This document shows positions 1 to 8,288 of a stretch of DNA of 64,000 nt, piece by piece (position 1 is the stretch's first letter; the number at the start of each line of letters is the position of its first letter). The translations under genes were made by a program, and so were the position numbers. The notes beneath the pieces were generated by a model. That model was given only the letters and a program-made list of their open reading frames with translations. It did not search any database and was not told the DNA's origin. This DNA comes from Halalkalibacter krulwichiae. Its GTDB lineage: Bacteria > Bacillota > Bacilli > Bacillales > Bacillaceae_D. The stretch covers positions 994,001 through 1,058,000 of the forward strand of contig NZ_CP020814.1 in assembly GCF_002109385.1 (NCBI RefSeq). The letters are read 5' to 3'.

Positions 1-117
1 GGAATGGCTCAAGAAATAACTAGTAAGGCATTGGATGCCTATTTTGATATGAAAGAAGTACGTAATGGCCCGACGAAGGCGGATCGGCCAATTTTAGAAC
101 AACCTGATACGGATTAA
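1..117 (+). CDS. C-terminal fragment of a penicillin-binding protein (partial)
   Basis: The window opens inside a gene; the last 38 codons are visible, ending in TAA at 115-117. The segment with AQEITSKALDAYF resembles the end of class B penicillin-binding protein transpeptidase domains, where the last helix follows the catalytic KTG region. In B. subtilis pbpA lies near the yqzC/yqzD genes that this window's next two genes resemble, which supports the call. The catalytic motifs lie outside the window, so this rests on a short tail and on position. It could be another cell-wall enzyme. Confidence 0.45.
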   Translation, partial: GMAQEITSKALDAYFDMKEVRNGPTKADRPILEQPDTD

Positions 118-123
118 ATGCAG

Positions 124-160
124 AAAAGGCGATTTGAGGGAACCACTCAAATCGCCTTTT
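124..160. terminator. Bidirectional intrinsic terminator
   Basis: A 15-bp perfect stem (AAAAGGCGATTTGAG pairing with 146-160) with a short loop, A-rich on the left and T-rich on the right. It can end the plus-strand gene stopping at 117 and the minus-strand gene stopping at 165. Confidence 0.85.
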
Positions 161-164
161 CTTA

Positions 165-611
165 TTATGAAATGATCTGAACGATCTCATCAATGGACAT
201 ATCACTTCGAACTTCGTAGAAGCCCGTTTTTAACGATTTCGATAAGCGTAGATGTTCTACTTGCTGTAAAAAGTCTTCTCGATTGTTGATGATCTTTCCT
301 GCTAAAAGCAAATCAGCTACATCATAACTACTCATTCCTGGGACGATTTCAAGGAAGAGAATATAAATTGTTTCTTGCTCATGTTCATTCTTTTCTGAGT
401 GAAAGATCTCTTTTTTTAATTCTTTTAACTCTTCTGCTGGAACAACCAAATATCCATTTGTTTCAAGTTCTTCTCTCATTTCTGCAACCGTTAATGGAGG
501 ATTTATTTTGATAAGTTCTTCATTCTCGGTGCTGTATAGATATACCGCTAACAATCCGGTTGTTGCAAAAAATATTCCACTAGCAAATAATTGTAATCCT
601 TTACTACTCAA
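165..611 (-). CDS. Single-pass membrane protein with MltG/YceG-like domain
   Basis: 148 residues. An N-terminal membrane segment (about residues 7-27) is followed by a charged linker and a C-terminal domain (about 80-148). That domain has the pattern of the LysM-like N-terminal region of MltG/YceG proteins: a turn at IVPGMSSYDVADLL, a segment on a short form of the protein, then LKTGFYEV and MSIDEIVQII. The MltG catalytic domain is missing, so no lytic transglycosylase activity is expected. It matches in size and place the B. subtilis YqzC-type protein. It overlaps the upstream gene by 8 nt and is probably translationally coupled to it. The cell-wall link is inference. Confidence 0.7.
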   Translation of the reverse strand: MSSKGLQLFASGIFFATTGLLAVYLYSTENEELIKINPPLTVAEMREELETNGYLVVPAEELKELKKEIFHSEKNEHEQETIYILFLEIVPGMSSYDVADLLLAGKIINNREDFLQQVEHLRLSKSLKTGFYEVRSDMSIDEIVQIIS

Positions 612-978
612 TGAAACCGCTCCTTTGATCCAGTACTGAATTAAGCAACCGTTTTACTTCATCTATTGATAATCTCGTTATAGAAGCGATTGATTGAATA
701 GAATGCCCTTTTTTATAAAGTGTCAATATTTCTGTTAATAGCTGTTTATGTGCATTAGAGTGACTTTGTCTAAGAATTGCCGATTGATCAGAGCTTATTA
801 GCAGCTCCTCCTCTAAAGAACGCATTTTCTTTTTTAATTGATACATCTCTTGCAAATAATTCATTGACAGTTGTTCAATTTCTTTTTCTAGTTTTACTGT
901 TTTATCTTTTTTGATAAAGGACAAAAGAAAGAGAATGGATGCTAATGAAAATGAACAAATAAATGCCACTTCTAACAT
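604..978 (-). CDS. Membrane-anchored coiled-coil protein with HTH-like C-terminus (YqzD-like)
   Basis: 124 residues from the ATG at 978, which has a GAAGGTG ribosome-binding site eight bases away; the longer frame to 1032 has none. One N-terminal transmembrane helix (about 3-21) is followed by a charged heptad-like coiled coil (about 25-65). The C-terminal segment, GHSIQSIASITRLSIDEVKRLL, looks like a helix-turn-helix of the kind in YqzD-like proteins and DUF2802-like regulators. First gene of a two-gene unit with the MltG-like protein. Function unknown; a membrane-tethered regulator or scaffold would fit. Confidence 0.65.
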   Translation of the reverse strand: MLEVAFICSFSLASILFLLSFIKKDKTVKLEKEIEQLSMNYLQEMYQLKKKMRSLEEELLISSDQSAILRQSHSNAHKQLLTEILTLYKKGHSIQSIASITRLSIDEVKRLLNSVLDQRSGFIE

Positions 979-1075
979 TGTAATACACCTTCTTTCGCAG
1001 TTAGCTTTTACTCGCATTATACATTGAATCAAGTGAAACTTACATCTCGTTTGTCATAGTTTGACATTTGAAAAT

Positions 1076-1236
1076 CGACAAATTCATAAGAATATCCAAC
1101 GTTTTCAGATAATATTGCTTTATTCTACAAATTCACCTATTTAATGACTGTGAAAAAACGACAAATTCATCTATCGAATAAAGGCGAATGATTTTTTTTG
1201 GAGCTGTAATACGTAACCGGTAAAGACCCGACAAAT
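1076..1236. repeat. Spaced short repeats upstream of the alpha-glucan cluster
   Basis: The 398-nt gap between the start at 978 and the start at 1377 holds no gene. It contains two exact copies of CGACAAATTCAT (1076-1087 and 1159-1170), a related CTACAAATTCACCTAT (1125-1140) and a shorter CGACAAAT (1229-1236). The second and third copies also share a following CTAT. Repeated direct motifs of this kind can be operator sites for the divergent genes; no known consensus is matched fully. Confidence 0.45.
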
Positions 1237-1254
1237 AGAGACAATTTCGCCTTC

Positions 1255-1282
1255 TTGTTCATAGAAATAGGGGTTGTATGAT
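1255..1282 (+). promoter_or_regulatory. Possible SigA-type promoter of the alpha-glucan cluster
   Basis: TTGTTC, a 16-nt spacer, then TATGAT, about 95 nt before the first gene. The -35 box is a 4/6 match and the spacer is one short, so this is only a candidate. Confidence 0.3.
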
Positions 1283-1376
1283 TAAATTAACGAAAAAAAG
1301 TAGGTATTTTTTTGATGAGAAGAACATAAAGAACTTACTTTGATCTAACAATTGATATTTTTAGGAGGTGAAGGTA

Positions 1377-2009
1377 GTGATTGAACAAATCTTAGCTCTT
1401 CGTGAAAAAGGGTATTCTTTTCGAAAGATTGCCGATCAACTTAACACAACAGTAGGGAAAGTGCAGTATCGTTATCAAAAGCATCTTCAAGCGAAAGAAG
1501 AGGCAGTACAAGAAGAATCTATTGATTTCACTCATAGTGTACCAGCAAGTTATGAACGGGATGAAATCACGTTATTACCACAAAGTCCAACTGTGATTTA
1601 CACCTTTTGGGAGATAAGTGCTTCATTACGACAAATGTTCGAACATCAGTGCAGAGCGCCTTGGCATGATTTAAGAAAACAGCTCAGAATCTATGATTGC
1701 ACAATGATTGAATTTAATGGACACAATGCACACCGCTATTTTGATATCGATCTTCCTGAGATGACAAATAATTGGACGATTCATAACATCCAACCGAACA
1801 GAACGTATATCGTTGATTTTGGTATTAGAACAAGACAACAATCGTTTCTTTCACTCCTTCGATCTAATGCGATAGATACACCACGCTTTGATGAGGGAGA
1901 TAAAGGAATACATGTAGAGTCTGTAAATGAATGGAAAAATGGGGAATCAATTGAGCCAAAATGGCTCGAGCATTTTAGTACGTATTCTTATTATGAAACG
2001 GTTAAATAA
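1377..2009 (+). CDS. DUF4912 domain protein with N-terminal helix-turn-helix-like segment
   Basis: 210 residues from the GTG at 1377, which is eight bases after a strong AGGAGGTG; an upstream in-frame GTG at 1368 lies inside that ribosome-binding site. Residues about 1-40 (ALREKGYSFRKIADQL) resemble a short helix-turn-helix. The rest matches DUF4912 in character: LLPQSPTVIYTFWEIS, a cysteine-poor beta-rich body with FDIDLPE, and NRTYIVDFGIRT near the end. DUF4912 proteins often sit beside GH57 glycosidases and glycosyltransferases and may bind carbohydrate or regulate glucan synthesis; this is context only. It is the first gene of a tight run with the GH57/GT4 gene ten bases downstream. Confidence 0.75.
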   Translation: MIEQILALREKGYSFRKIADQLNTTVGKVQYRYQKHLQAKEEAVQEESIDFTHSVPASYERDEITLLPQSPTVIYTFWEISASLRQMFEHQCRAPWHDLRKQLRIYDCTMIEFNGHNAHRYFDIDLPEMTNNWTIHNIQPNRTYIVDFGIRTRQQSFLSLLRSNAIDTPRFDEGDKGIHVESVNEWKNGESIEPKWLEHFSTYSYYETVK

Positions 2010-2019
2010 GGGGGGAATT

Positions 2020-4809
2020 ATGTTGAAAGAAGGTTATTATTCATTGGTTTTGCATGCACACTTGCCATATGTAAGACATAAAGAAGAAGGGCGTCTTGAA
2101 GAAAGGTGGCTATTTGAAGCTATCACGGAATCTTATATTCCTCTCCTTTGGGAATTGAATGAAACGAAGGTAAAAGAAGCTTTAACGATTTCTTTTTCTC
2201 CACCAGTAATGGAGATGTTAGCGGATCCGATTATCCAAGAGCGTTATCTTGATTATTTAATTAAGACAGAAGAACTTCTTCTTAAAGAGGCGGAGTCAAA
2301 CACTCAAACAAATGAAGAGGAAAATTTAATTAATTTTTACAGGAACAGATATCAGAAAATTAAAAATACATTTCTTGAGTTAGAAAAAAATATATTAAAT
2401 GGATTCCGTCAATTGATGGAGAAAAATGTAATAGTTTGCATAACAAGTGCGGCAACTCATGCATTTTTACCTTATGTGAAAACAAAAGCTGCGATTCGAT
2501 CTCAAGTAGTTGAAGCGGTTCGTTGTTTCGCAAAGCATTTTGGACGTAAACCAAAGGGATTTTGGCTACCAGAGTGTGCCTTTGCACCTGGGGTAGATCG
2601 AATTCTCGTTGAGGAAGGTATTACATATTCTTTTGTAGATGAACATGCACTAAAAGATGCCGATCCAAGCCCCTCAAAAGAAACAGGTGCACCTATTTAT
2701 TCTCCGCACGGATTAATTCTCTTTCCGAGACATACAGATCTTTCGAGCAAAGTTTGGAGTTCAACATTAGGATATCCAGGTGATGTTGATTACCGTGAAT
2801 TTTACCGTGATATTGCATACGAAAGAGAGTGGGAATACATTAAGCCTTATGTACATGAGGAAGTGCGGATTGATACAGGGATCAAGCATCGACGTATTAC
2901 TGGTCAAGGTGAACATAAAGAAATTTACGTTCGTGAATGGGCAGAAGGGAAAATCAATTCCCATGCTGATCATTTTCTTCAAAGCATAAAAGAAGAAATA
3001 AATAAACATGGAGACCAATGTTACCCACCCTATTTAATGGTTACACCATTTGATGCAGAGTTGTTTGGCCATTGGTGGTTTGAGGGACCAGAGTGGATTG
3101 GACAAGTTTTGAAAAAAGGGGAGAACCAAGTTAATTTCATTACCCCGGAGAGTTACATTGATCGACATTATCAAGATTTTGATACAGCTCATGTTTCTTT
3201 CTCGACATGGGGAAGAGATGGATATGGTCACGTTTGGGTAAATGAAAAAAATCAATATTTATACAGACACCACCATAGAATGGAGACAGATTTAGCATCA
3301 TTGGTTGCGCTAATCTCCAAGCCGACTGAAATTGAAAAGCGTGCTCTGCAACAATTAGTTCGTGAATGGATGCTTGCAGTAAGTTCTGATTGGGCATTTA
3401 TCATCGATGGTCAGAGTGCTGTTCAGTACGCAGAAGAGAGGTTTTCGACCCACTTAAGCAGATTTGATGCCATTAAAGAAAAATTAATTCTCGGTTCCCT
3501 TGAAACAGATTGGTTAACTGTCATTGAACAAGGGTTTCCGTTCTTACAAGAGATTGATGAGAGAATCTTTTGCTCTCCACATGATTCTTATATACAATCA
3601 CTGAATTTTGAGGAATCAGAAGATAATGAAAATAGACGTTCTATCTTAATGTTAAGTTGGGAGTTTCCGCCGATGATGGTTGGTGGTTTGTCTCGTCATG
3701 TGTTTGATCTTTCACGAGCGTTAGTCGAAAAAGGACACGATGTACACGTTGTGACCTCTTATGTGGATGGTTATCCAGATTATGAAGTGAATCAAGGAGT
3801 ACATGTTCACAGAGTAAAAGGTTTGCAACCTCATTCTGAGCAATTTTTTGATTGGGTTGCTAGTTTAAATTTGGCAATGGTTCAGTATGTAAATAAGCTT
3901 GCTAGAAAGCAATCTTTCCATATCATTCATGCTCATGATTGGTTAGTCGGCGTTGCAGCTACTGCATTAAAACGTTCATTAGATATTCCGTTATTAGCTA
4001 CGATACATGCAACAGAGCATGGCCGGAATAATGGGATACATAGTGAATTGCAATATGAGATTAATCAAAAGGAATGGGAATTAACTTACGAAGCTGATCA
4101 CGTCATTGTGTGCAGTGAGTATATGAAAAACGAATTACAGTTCATTTTTGGTTTGCCAGATGAAAAGTTGTCTATTATTCCAAATGGTGTTGATTTTGAA
4201 TTAATTAAACCACAATCACATTCACCTATCTCCATTCAAACGAATGATGCATTTACCATCTTTTCTGTTGGAAGAATGGTAAAAGAAAAAGGATATCAAA
4301 CGGTAATCGATACTGCTGCCATGATAAGAGAAAAAGGTTTGAATATACGATTTGTAATAGCGGGGAAAGGACCTATGCTTGAATCTTACAGACAACAGGT
4401 TGAGCAAAGACAGTTACAATCTTTCATTACATTCTTAGGATTTGTTAGTGATGAAGAAAGAAACGAATGGTTTTCACGTTGTGACGCAACGGTTTTCCCT
4501 AGCTTATATGAGCCATTTGGAATTGTTGCTCTTGAAGGGATGGCTGCTGGAAAAGCAACGATCGTTTCAGATACAGGTGGGCTATCAGGGATCATTCGTC
4601 ATAACGAAAACGGCTTAAAAATTTTCCCTGGTGATGAAGAAAGTTTATTTAACCAAGTTCTATATTTATACAATCATCCTATTTCGAGGGAAGCATTGGC
4701 AACACAAGGTCTTCGTGATGTAAAGACAAAATTTGATTGGGGCACGATTGCTGGCCAAACAGATAAAGCGATTAATAAGTGTTTAGGAGAAAGTGTAGTA
4801 ACCATATAA
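2020..4809 (+). CDS. Fused GH57 alpha-glucan branching enzyme and GT4 glucan synthase
   Basis: 929 residues from the ATG at 2020, preceded by GGGGG; the longer frame overlaps the previous gene. Residues 1 to about 525 are a GH57 enzyme with its first motif (LHAHLPYVRH), the nucleophile motif WLPECA (E185) and the acid/base motif FDAELFGHWW (D345). This is the pattern of GH57 1,4-alpha-glucan branching enzymes. Residues about 540-929 are a GT4 glycosyltransferase, with the sugar-acceptor loop WEFPPMMVGGLSRH and the EX7E donor motif E831/E839. Together they would extend and branch an alpha-glucan in one cytoplasmic polypeptide. Separate GlgA and GlgB proteins are the usual arrangement. Donor (ADP- or UDP-glucose) is not readable from sequence. 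Confidence 0.88.
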   Translation: MLKEGYYSLVLHAHLPYVRHKEEGRLEERWLFEAITESYIPLLWELNETKVKEALTISFSPPVMEMLADPIIQERYLDYLIKTEELLLKEAESNTQTNEEENLINFYRNRYQKIKNTFLELEKNILNGFRQLMEKNVIVCITSAATHAFLPYVKTKAAIRSQVVEAVRCFAKHFGRKPKGFWLPECAFAPGVDRILVEEGITYSFVDEHALKDADPSPSKETGAPIYSPHGLILFPRHTDLSSKVWSSTLGYPGDVDYREFYRDIAYEREWEYIKPYVHEEVRIDTGIKHRRITGQGEHKEIYVREWAEGKINSHADHFLQSIKEEINKHGDQCYPPYLMVTPFDAELFGHWWFEGPEWIGQVLKKGENQVNFITPESYIDRHYQDFDTAHVSFSTWGRDGYGHVWVNEKNQYLYRHHHRMETDLASLVALISKPTEIEKRALQQLVREWMLAVSSDWAFIIDGQSAVQYAEERFSTHLSRFDAIKEKLILGSLETDWLTVIEQGFPFLQEIDERIFCSPHDSYIQSLNFEESEDNENRRSILMLSWEFPPMMVGGLSRHVFDLSRALVEKGHDVHVVTSYVDGYPDYEVNQGVHVHRVKGLQPHSEQFFDWVASLNLAMVQYVNKLARKQSFHIIHAHDWLVGVAATALKRSLDIPLLATIHATEHGRNNGIHSELQYEINQKEWELTYEADHVIVCSEYMKNELQFIFGLPDEKLSIIPNGVDFELIKPQSHSPISIQTNDAFTIFSVGRMVKEKGYQTVIDTAAMIREKGLNIRFVIAGKGPMLESYRQQVEQRQLQSFITFLGFVSDEERNEWFSRCDATVFPSLYEPFGIVALEGMAAGKATIVSDTGGLSGIIRHNENGLKIFPGDEESLFNQVLYLYNHPISREALATQGLRDVKTKFDWGTIAGQTDKAINKCLGESVVTI

Positions 4810-4827
4810 CTAGGGAGGTTTTTTTGA

Positions 4828-7242
4828 ATGAAAGGTGTCATCATGGCTGGAGGAAAAGGAACGAGATTACGCCCATTAACTTGTAATGTACCAAAACCAA
4901 TGGTCCCATTAATAGAAAAGCCAGTTATGCAGTATAGTATTGAATTACTGAAGAAATATGGAATTACAGATATTGCTGTAACAGTGCAATATTTACCTGA
5001 TAAGATTCGTGATTACTTTGGTGATGGATCAGAATTAGGCGTGAATTTAACGTATTTCGAAGAAACGACACCTTTAGGCACAGCTGGAAGCGTCAAACAA
5101 GCTGAAGAATTTTTAGATGAACCTTTCATTGTTGTTAGTGGTGACGCTTTAACTGACTTTAATTTAGAGGATGGAATCAATTTTCATAATGAAAAAAATA
5201 GTGTTACAACTATTTTTATGAAACAAGTTGAATGCCCGTTAGAATTTGGTGTAATTATGACGGATGAAGAAAATCGAATCATTCGCTTTTTAGAAAAGCC
5301 AAGTTGGAGCGAAGTGTTTAGTGACACAGTTAACACAGGTATTTATATTATGGATCCAAGTATTTTCTCTTATATCCCTAGTGATACCGTATGTGACTTT
5401 AGTAAAGATGTGTTTCCACGTTTATTAGAGGAGGAAGCTGGTCTTTTCGGTTATGCAGCAAACGGGTACTGGTCTGACATTGGAAATTTAAAGCAGTATC
5501 GTCAAGCGCATAGCGACCTGTTAAATGGAGAAGTCAAAGCAGAGATTAGTGCAACGGAAATTGAACCTACAATATGGGTTGGAGATAATGTCATTGTTGA
5601 GCATGGAACTAAGCTAGAAGGACCTGTAGCGATCGGATCAAATTCAATTATTCGTCAAGGAGCATATGTTGGACCACATAGTATTCTAGGTGCAGGAACG
5701 ACAGTTGCACACGGGGCATCTTTAAAAAGGTCTGTTGTTTGGGCGGGGAATTACATCGGAGAAAACAGTGAATTAAGAGGAGTAACCTTATGTACTGGTG
5801 TAACGGTTGGAGCAAAGACTTCTTTATTTGAAGATGTAGTCATTGGAGATCACAGTACAGTTGGTGAAGGAGCAATTATACAACCGGATGCAAAAGTATG
5901 GCCATACAAAAGAATTGAACCATTTCAAACAGTGCAACAGGCTTTGGTTTGGAATGAAAATAGTGCAAAATCCTTGATGAGAGGTCACAAAGCAGAAGGA
6001 ATTGCTAACATAGAATTGACTCCAGAAGTTGGAACGAAGTTAGGTGCAGCTTACGGAAGTATGTTAAATCAAGGAGAAAGAGTTATATTAGCTAGTGATG
6101 GATATGCTTTTTCAAATTTAATGAAATTATCAATCATCCAAAGTTTGCAAGCCGCAGGGATTCATATTATTGAATTAGGTGAAACAATGTTGCCAGTATT
6201 AAGGTATAGTGTGGAAACCGAAGATGTGCAAGGTGGTATCTACATCAGACTTTCTGGTCGGGGCGAAGAGAAACAAATGGTCATTGAATTCTTTGATGAC
6301 AAAGGATTACCAATTGATTCTTCCAAACAGCGTGAAATAGAACAAATTATCTTATTTCAATCTTATCGTCGAGTTGCATTTAATTATATAGGACATTTAG
6401 AAACGAACACAGTATTGGAAAAGAGTTATGAAAAACAATTGGTTCAGTCTGTTAATTATCACAATATCATTGATAAAAAATGGAAAATTGCATTACAAGA
6501 TGAAGGTATAAATCAACTTTCGTTATTACCCTCGCTATTAAAAAATTTAGGTTGTGAAGTTTATCATTTACCACAAAACTATGATATCGAATCAACTAAG
6601 AATTATGTGCTCTCGCAAAACATCGACTTTGCAATACTGTTAGGGGAGAGCGGTGAGTTTATAAGCATGATGACAGCTGAGGGTAAGCTCTTAACGGAAG
6701 AAGAACAGTTAACTTTATTTATTCTAGCGCAGCTTGAAAAAGGAACAAAGTCATCATTAGCTATTCCGCTATATGGAGGAACAGCACTTGAAGAAATAGC
6801 AGCAAGTTACGATAAAGTAGTTGTTCGTACGAAATCATCTGCAAGGGCAATGATGGAGTCAGAAGGAACCGTTCAAATGATGCATTATGATGCTCCATAT
6901 GCGATTGCACATGTACTAGAGTATATCACGGAGCAAAATACATCTTTGGAAACCGTTTTAACAAAGTTACCAATTCAGGGTATTTATAAGGAAGAAGTAC
7001 AATGTAAAACAGAACAAAAAGGATTGGTTATGAGAAAGTTAATGGAGTCTTTGAAAGGTAAGGAAGTTGAACTTGTTGATGGAATGAAAGTGTATCAAGA
7101 GGGAAGTTGGACTTTCATAGTGCCAGACCAAGAGGATGGTAGATTTACTGTATATGCTCAATCAAAAGACAGTGAGCATGCTAAACAACTGGCGGGTGAA
7201 TACATTGAACAAATTAACGATATTAAGCAGCAAACATCGTAA
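4828..7242 (+). CDS. NDP-sugar pyrophosphorylase fused to a degenerate phosphosugar mutase domain
   Basis: 804 residues, ATG after GGGAGG. The N-terminal nucleotidyltransferase has MAGGKGTRLRPLT, the NVPKPMVP lysine motif and VVSGDALTDF. Residues about 245-355 form a hexapeptide left-handed beta helix. Residues about 385-800 follow the alpha/beta plan of phosphoglucomutase/phosphomannomutase, but the phospho-serine loop (TASHNP in the family) is replaced by IRLSGRG at 473-479 and the magnesium loop is not evident. The mutase half is therefore probably inactive and perhaps structural or allosteric. Likely reaction: sugar-1-phosphate plus NTP to NDP-sugar, supplying the GT4 domain upstream. Whether the product is ADP-, UDP- or GDP-sugar cannot be told. 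Confidence 0.82.
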   Translation: MKGVIMAGGKGTRLRPLTCNVPKPMVPLIEKPVMQYSIELLKKYGITDIAVTVQYLPDKIRDYFGDGSELGVNLTYFEETTPLGTAGSVKQAEEFLDEPFIVVSGDALTDFNLEDGINFHNEKNSVTTIFMKQVECPLEFGVIMTDEENRIIRFLEKPSWSEVFSDTVNTGIYIMDPSIFSYIPSDTVCDFSKDVFPRLLEEEAGLFGYAANGYWSDIGNLKQYRQAHSDLLNGEVKAEISATEIEPTIWVGDNVIVEHGTKLEGPVAIGSNSIIRQGAYVGPHSILGAGTTVAHGASLKRSVVWAGNYIGENSELRGVTLCTGVTVGAKTSLFEDVVIGDHSTVGEGAIIQPDAKVWPYKRIEPFQTVQQALVWNENSAKSLMRGHKAEGIANIELTPEVGTKLGAAYGSMLNQGERVILASDGYAFSNLMKLSIIQSLQAAGIHIIELGETMLPVLRYSVETEDVQGGIYIRLSGRGEEKQMVIEFFDDKGLPIDSSKQREIEQIILFQSYRRVAFNYIGHLETNTVLEKSYEKQLVQSVNYHNIIDKKWKIALQDEGINQLSLLPSLLKNLGCEVYHLPQNYDIESTKNYVLSQNIDFAILLGESGEFISMMTAEGKLLTEEEQLTLFILAQLEKGTKSSLAIPLYGGTALEEIAASYDKVVVRTKSSARAMMESEGTVQMMHYDAPYAIAHVLEYITEQNTSLETVLTKLPIQGIYKEEVQCKTEQKGLVMRKLMESLKGKEVELVDGMKVYQEGSWTFIVPDQEDGRFTVYAQSKDSEHAKQLAGEYIEQINDIKQQTS

Positions 7243-7261
7243 CAATACTTTATTTGATCAG

Positions 7262-7888
7262 ATGAAACTCCTAAAAAGCATAGGGGTTTGGCTAGAAGGA
7301 AAGTGCTCTTGGCTAAATGATCAAAGTGATTGGGATCTCTCACCTAAAGTCAGAAGCAGCTTTTCTCCTGTAGAAATCTTGGTCGCGTATCATAAACGGT
7401 GGGGACTGGAGCTTACAATTCTCCAAGAAAAGTCGTTCAAAGAAGAAGACAATGTCATTACAGTTATCATTAAAAATCAAACAGAACTAAAGAAAGAACT
7501 TAAATTAGTTTATCATCGTCAACTTCTTAATCAGGATTCTTCCGAGAATGTTATATTCGTTTCTCCATCTGAGAAAGCTATTTTCCAGCATAGCGGGAGT
7601 CTCTTAACATTGGTGTCATCTAAGTTTACAAGAGAAAAAAATAGTGAATGCGCAGTGGGAAGAAAAGACTCTATATGGTCGGAGGCTGAAGGAGCTCTTG
7701 CTTTCACTCCTCTTTGCGGTGAAGGAAGAGAATGCATGATTGTGACGAAGATTGAACTCGAGCCTTGGCAAGAAACATTTGGACGTATTTGGGAGATTAC
7801 AGGTTGTTCTGAAGAGGAAGTCTATCATCGTCATTTTCGTCATCAATCAATCGATCAGCATTCACAAGGAATTAAGCGAACATTATAA
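7262..7888 (+). CDS. Unknown protein in the alpha-glucan cluster
   Basis: About 208 residues, beginning 19 nt after the nucleotidyltransferase gene. I do not recognise the family. It has no signal peptide or membrane segment. It is rich in Trp, Glu and Lys, with alternating hydrophobic patterns (VITVIIKNQTELKKELKLVY) that suggest a beta-sandwich and possible carbohydrate contact. The start is uncertain: the ATG at 7262 lacks a clear ribosome-binding site, and upstream in-frame starts (GTG 7193, ATG 7178) overlap the previous gene. Position suggests a role in glucan assembly or its control. Moderately sure it is a real gene. Confidence 0.6.
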   Translation: MKLLKSIGVWLEGKCSWLNDQSDWDLSPKVRSSFSPVEILVAYHKRWGLELTILQEKSFKEEDNVITVIIKNQTELKKELKLVYHRQLLNQDSSENVIFVSPSEKAIFQHSGSLLTLVSSKFTREKNSECAVGRKDSIWSEAEGALAFTPLCGEGRECMIVTKIELEPWQETFGRIWEITGCSEEEVYHRHFRHQSIDQHSQGIKRTL

Positions 7889-7945
7889 ATTTAGCTAATA
7901 CCTTATATTACCTTGTCATTAAAGTTGGTTGTAAAGAAAAAACAC

Positions 7946-7974
7946 TTGATTGCAAGTTGAGAATTTGCTATCAT
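7946..7974 (+). promoter_or_regulatory. SigA-type promoter of rpmG
   Basis: TTGATT, a 17-nt spacer and TATCAT, 40 nt before the rpmG start. No Zur-type palindrome is evident around it. Confidence 0.6.
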
Positions 7975-8013
7975 ATTCAAGTATGAAGTAAGCATAGTTT
8001 GGAGGGATAGCAA

Positions 8014-8163
8014 ATGCGTGTACAAGTAACTCTTGCTTGCACTGAAACAGGAGATCGTAACTATATTACAACAAAAAATAAACGTACTAATCCTGAGCGT
8101 ATTGAATTAAAAAAATACAGCCCAAGATTAAAGCGTCATACTGTGCATCGTGAAACAAAGTAA
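8014..8163 (+). CDS. rpmG: 50S ribosomal protein L33, cysteine-poor form
   Basis: 49 residues, ATG after GGAGG. The L33 pattern is complete ([17 protein letters not shown], then [13 protein letters not shown] and HTVHRETK). Of the cysteines that hold zinc in the ribbon form, only C9 remains: position 12 is Thr and position 36 is Ser, so this protein should not bind zinc. Zinc-free L33 paralogues are known in Firmicutes and some are Zur-controlled. Here the gene sits in the usual rpmGA place before the 5-formyl-THF cyclo-ligase and has an ordinary promoter and its own terminator. Confidence 0.95.
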   Translation: MRVQVTLACTETGDRNYITTKNKRTNPERIELKKYSPRLKRHTVHRETK

Positions 8164-8193
8164 GCAGCTGGATTATCCGCTGCTTTTTTTTTT
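8162..8193 (+). terminator. Intrinsic terminator after rpmG
   Basis: AAGCAGC and GCTGCTT form a stem with a 10-nt loop, followed by a run of T. It overlaps the rpmG stop codon. Confidence 0.85.
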
Positions 8194-8288
8194 GAAGAGA
8201 TTTGGGATTCGTGTAAATTATTCGAATGTGATGTCTCATTTTGTTAAGCAAATTATCATTGAATATAAATGAGAGCGGGTGAATAAGA

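Noticed and set aside
7889..8013. Zur box ahead of the cysteine-poor rpmG
   Set aside because: No palindrome resembling the Bacillus Zur consensus was found.
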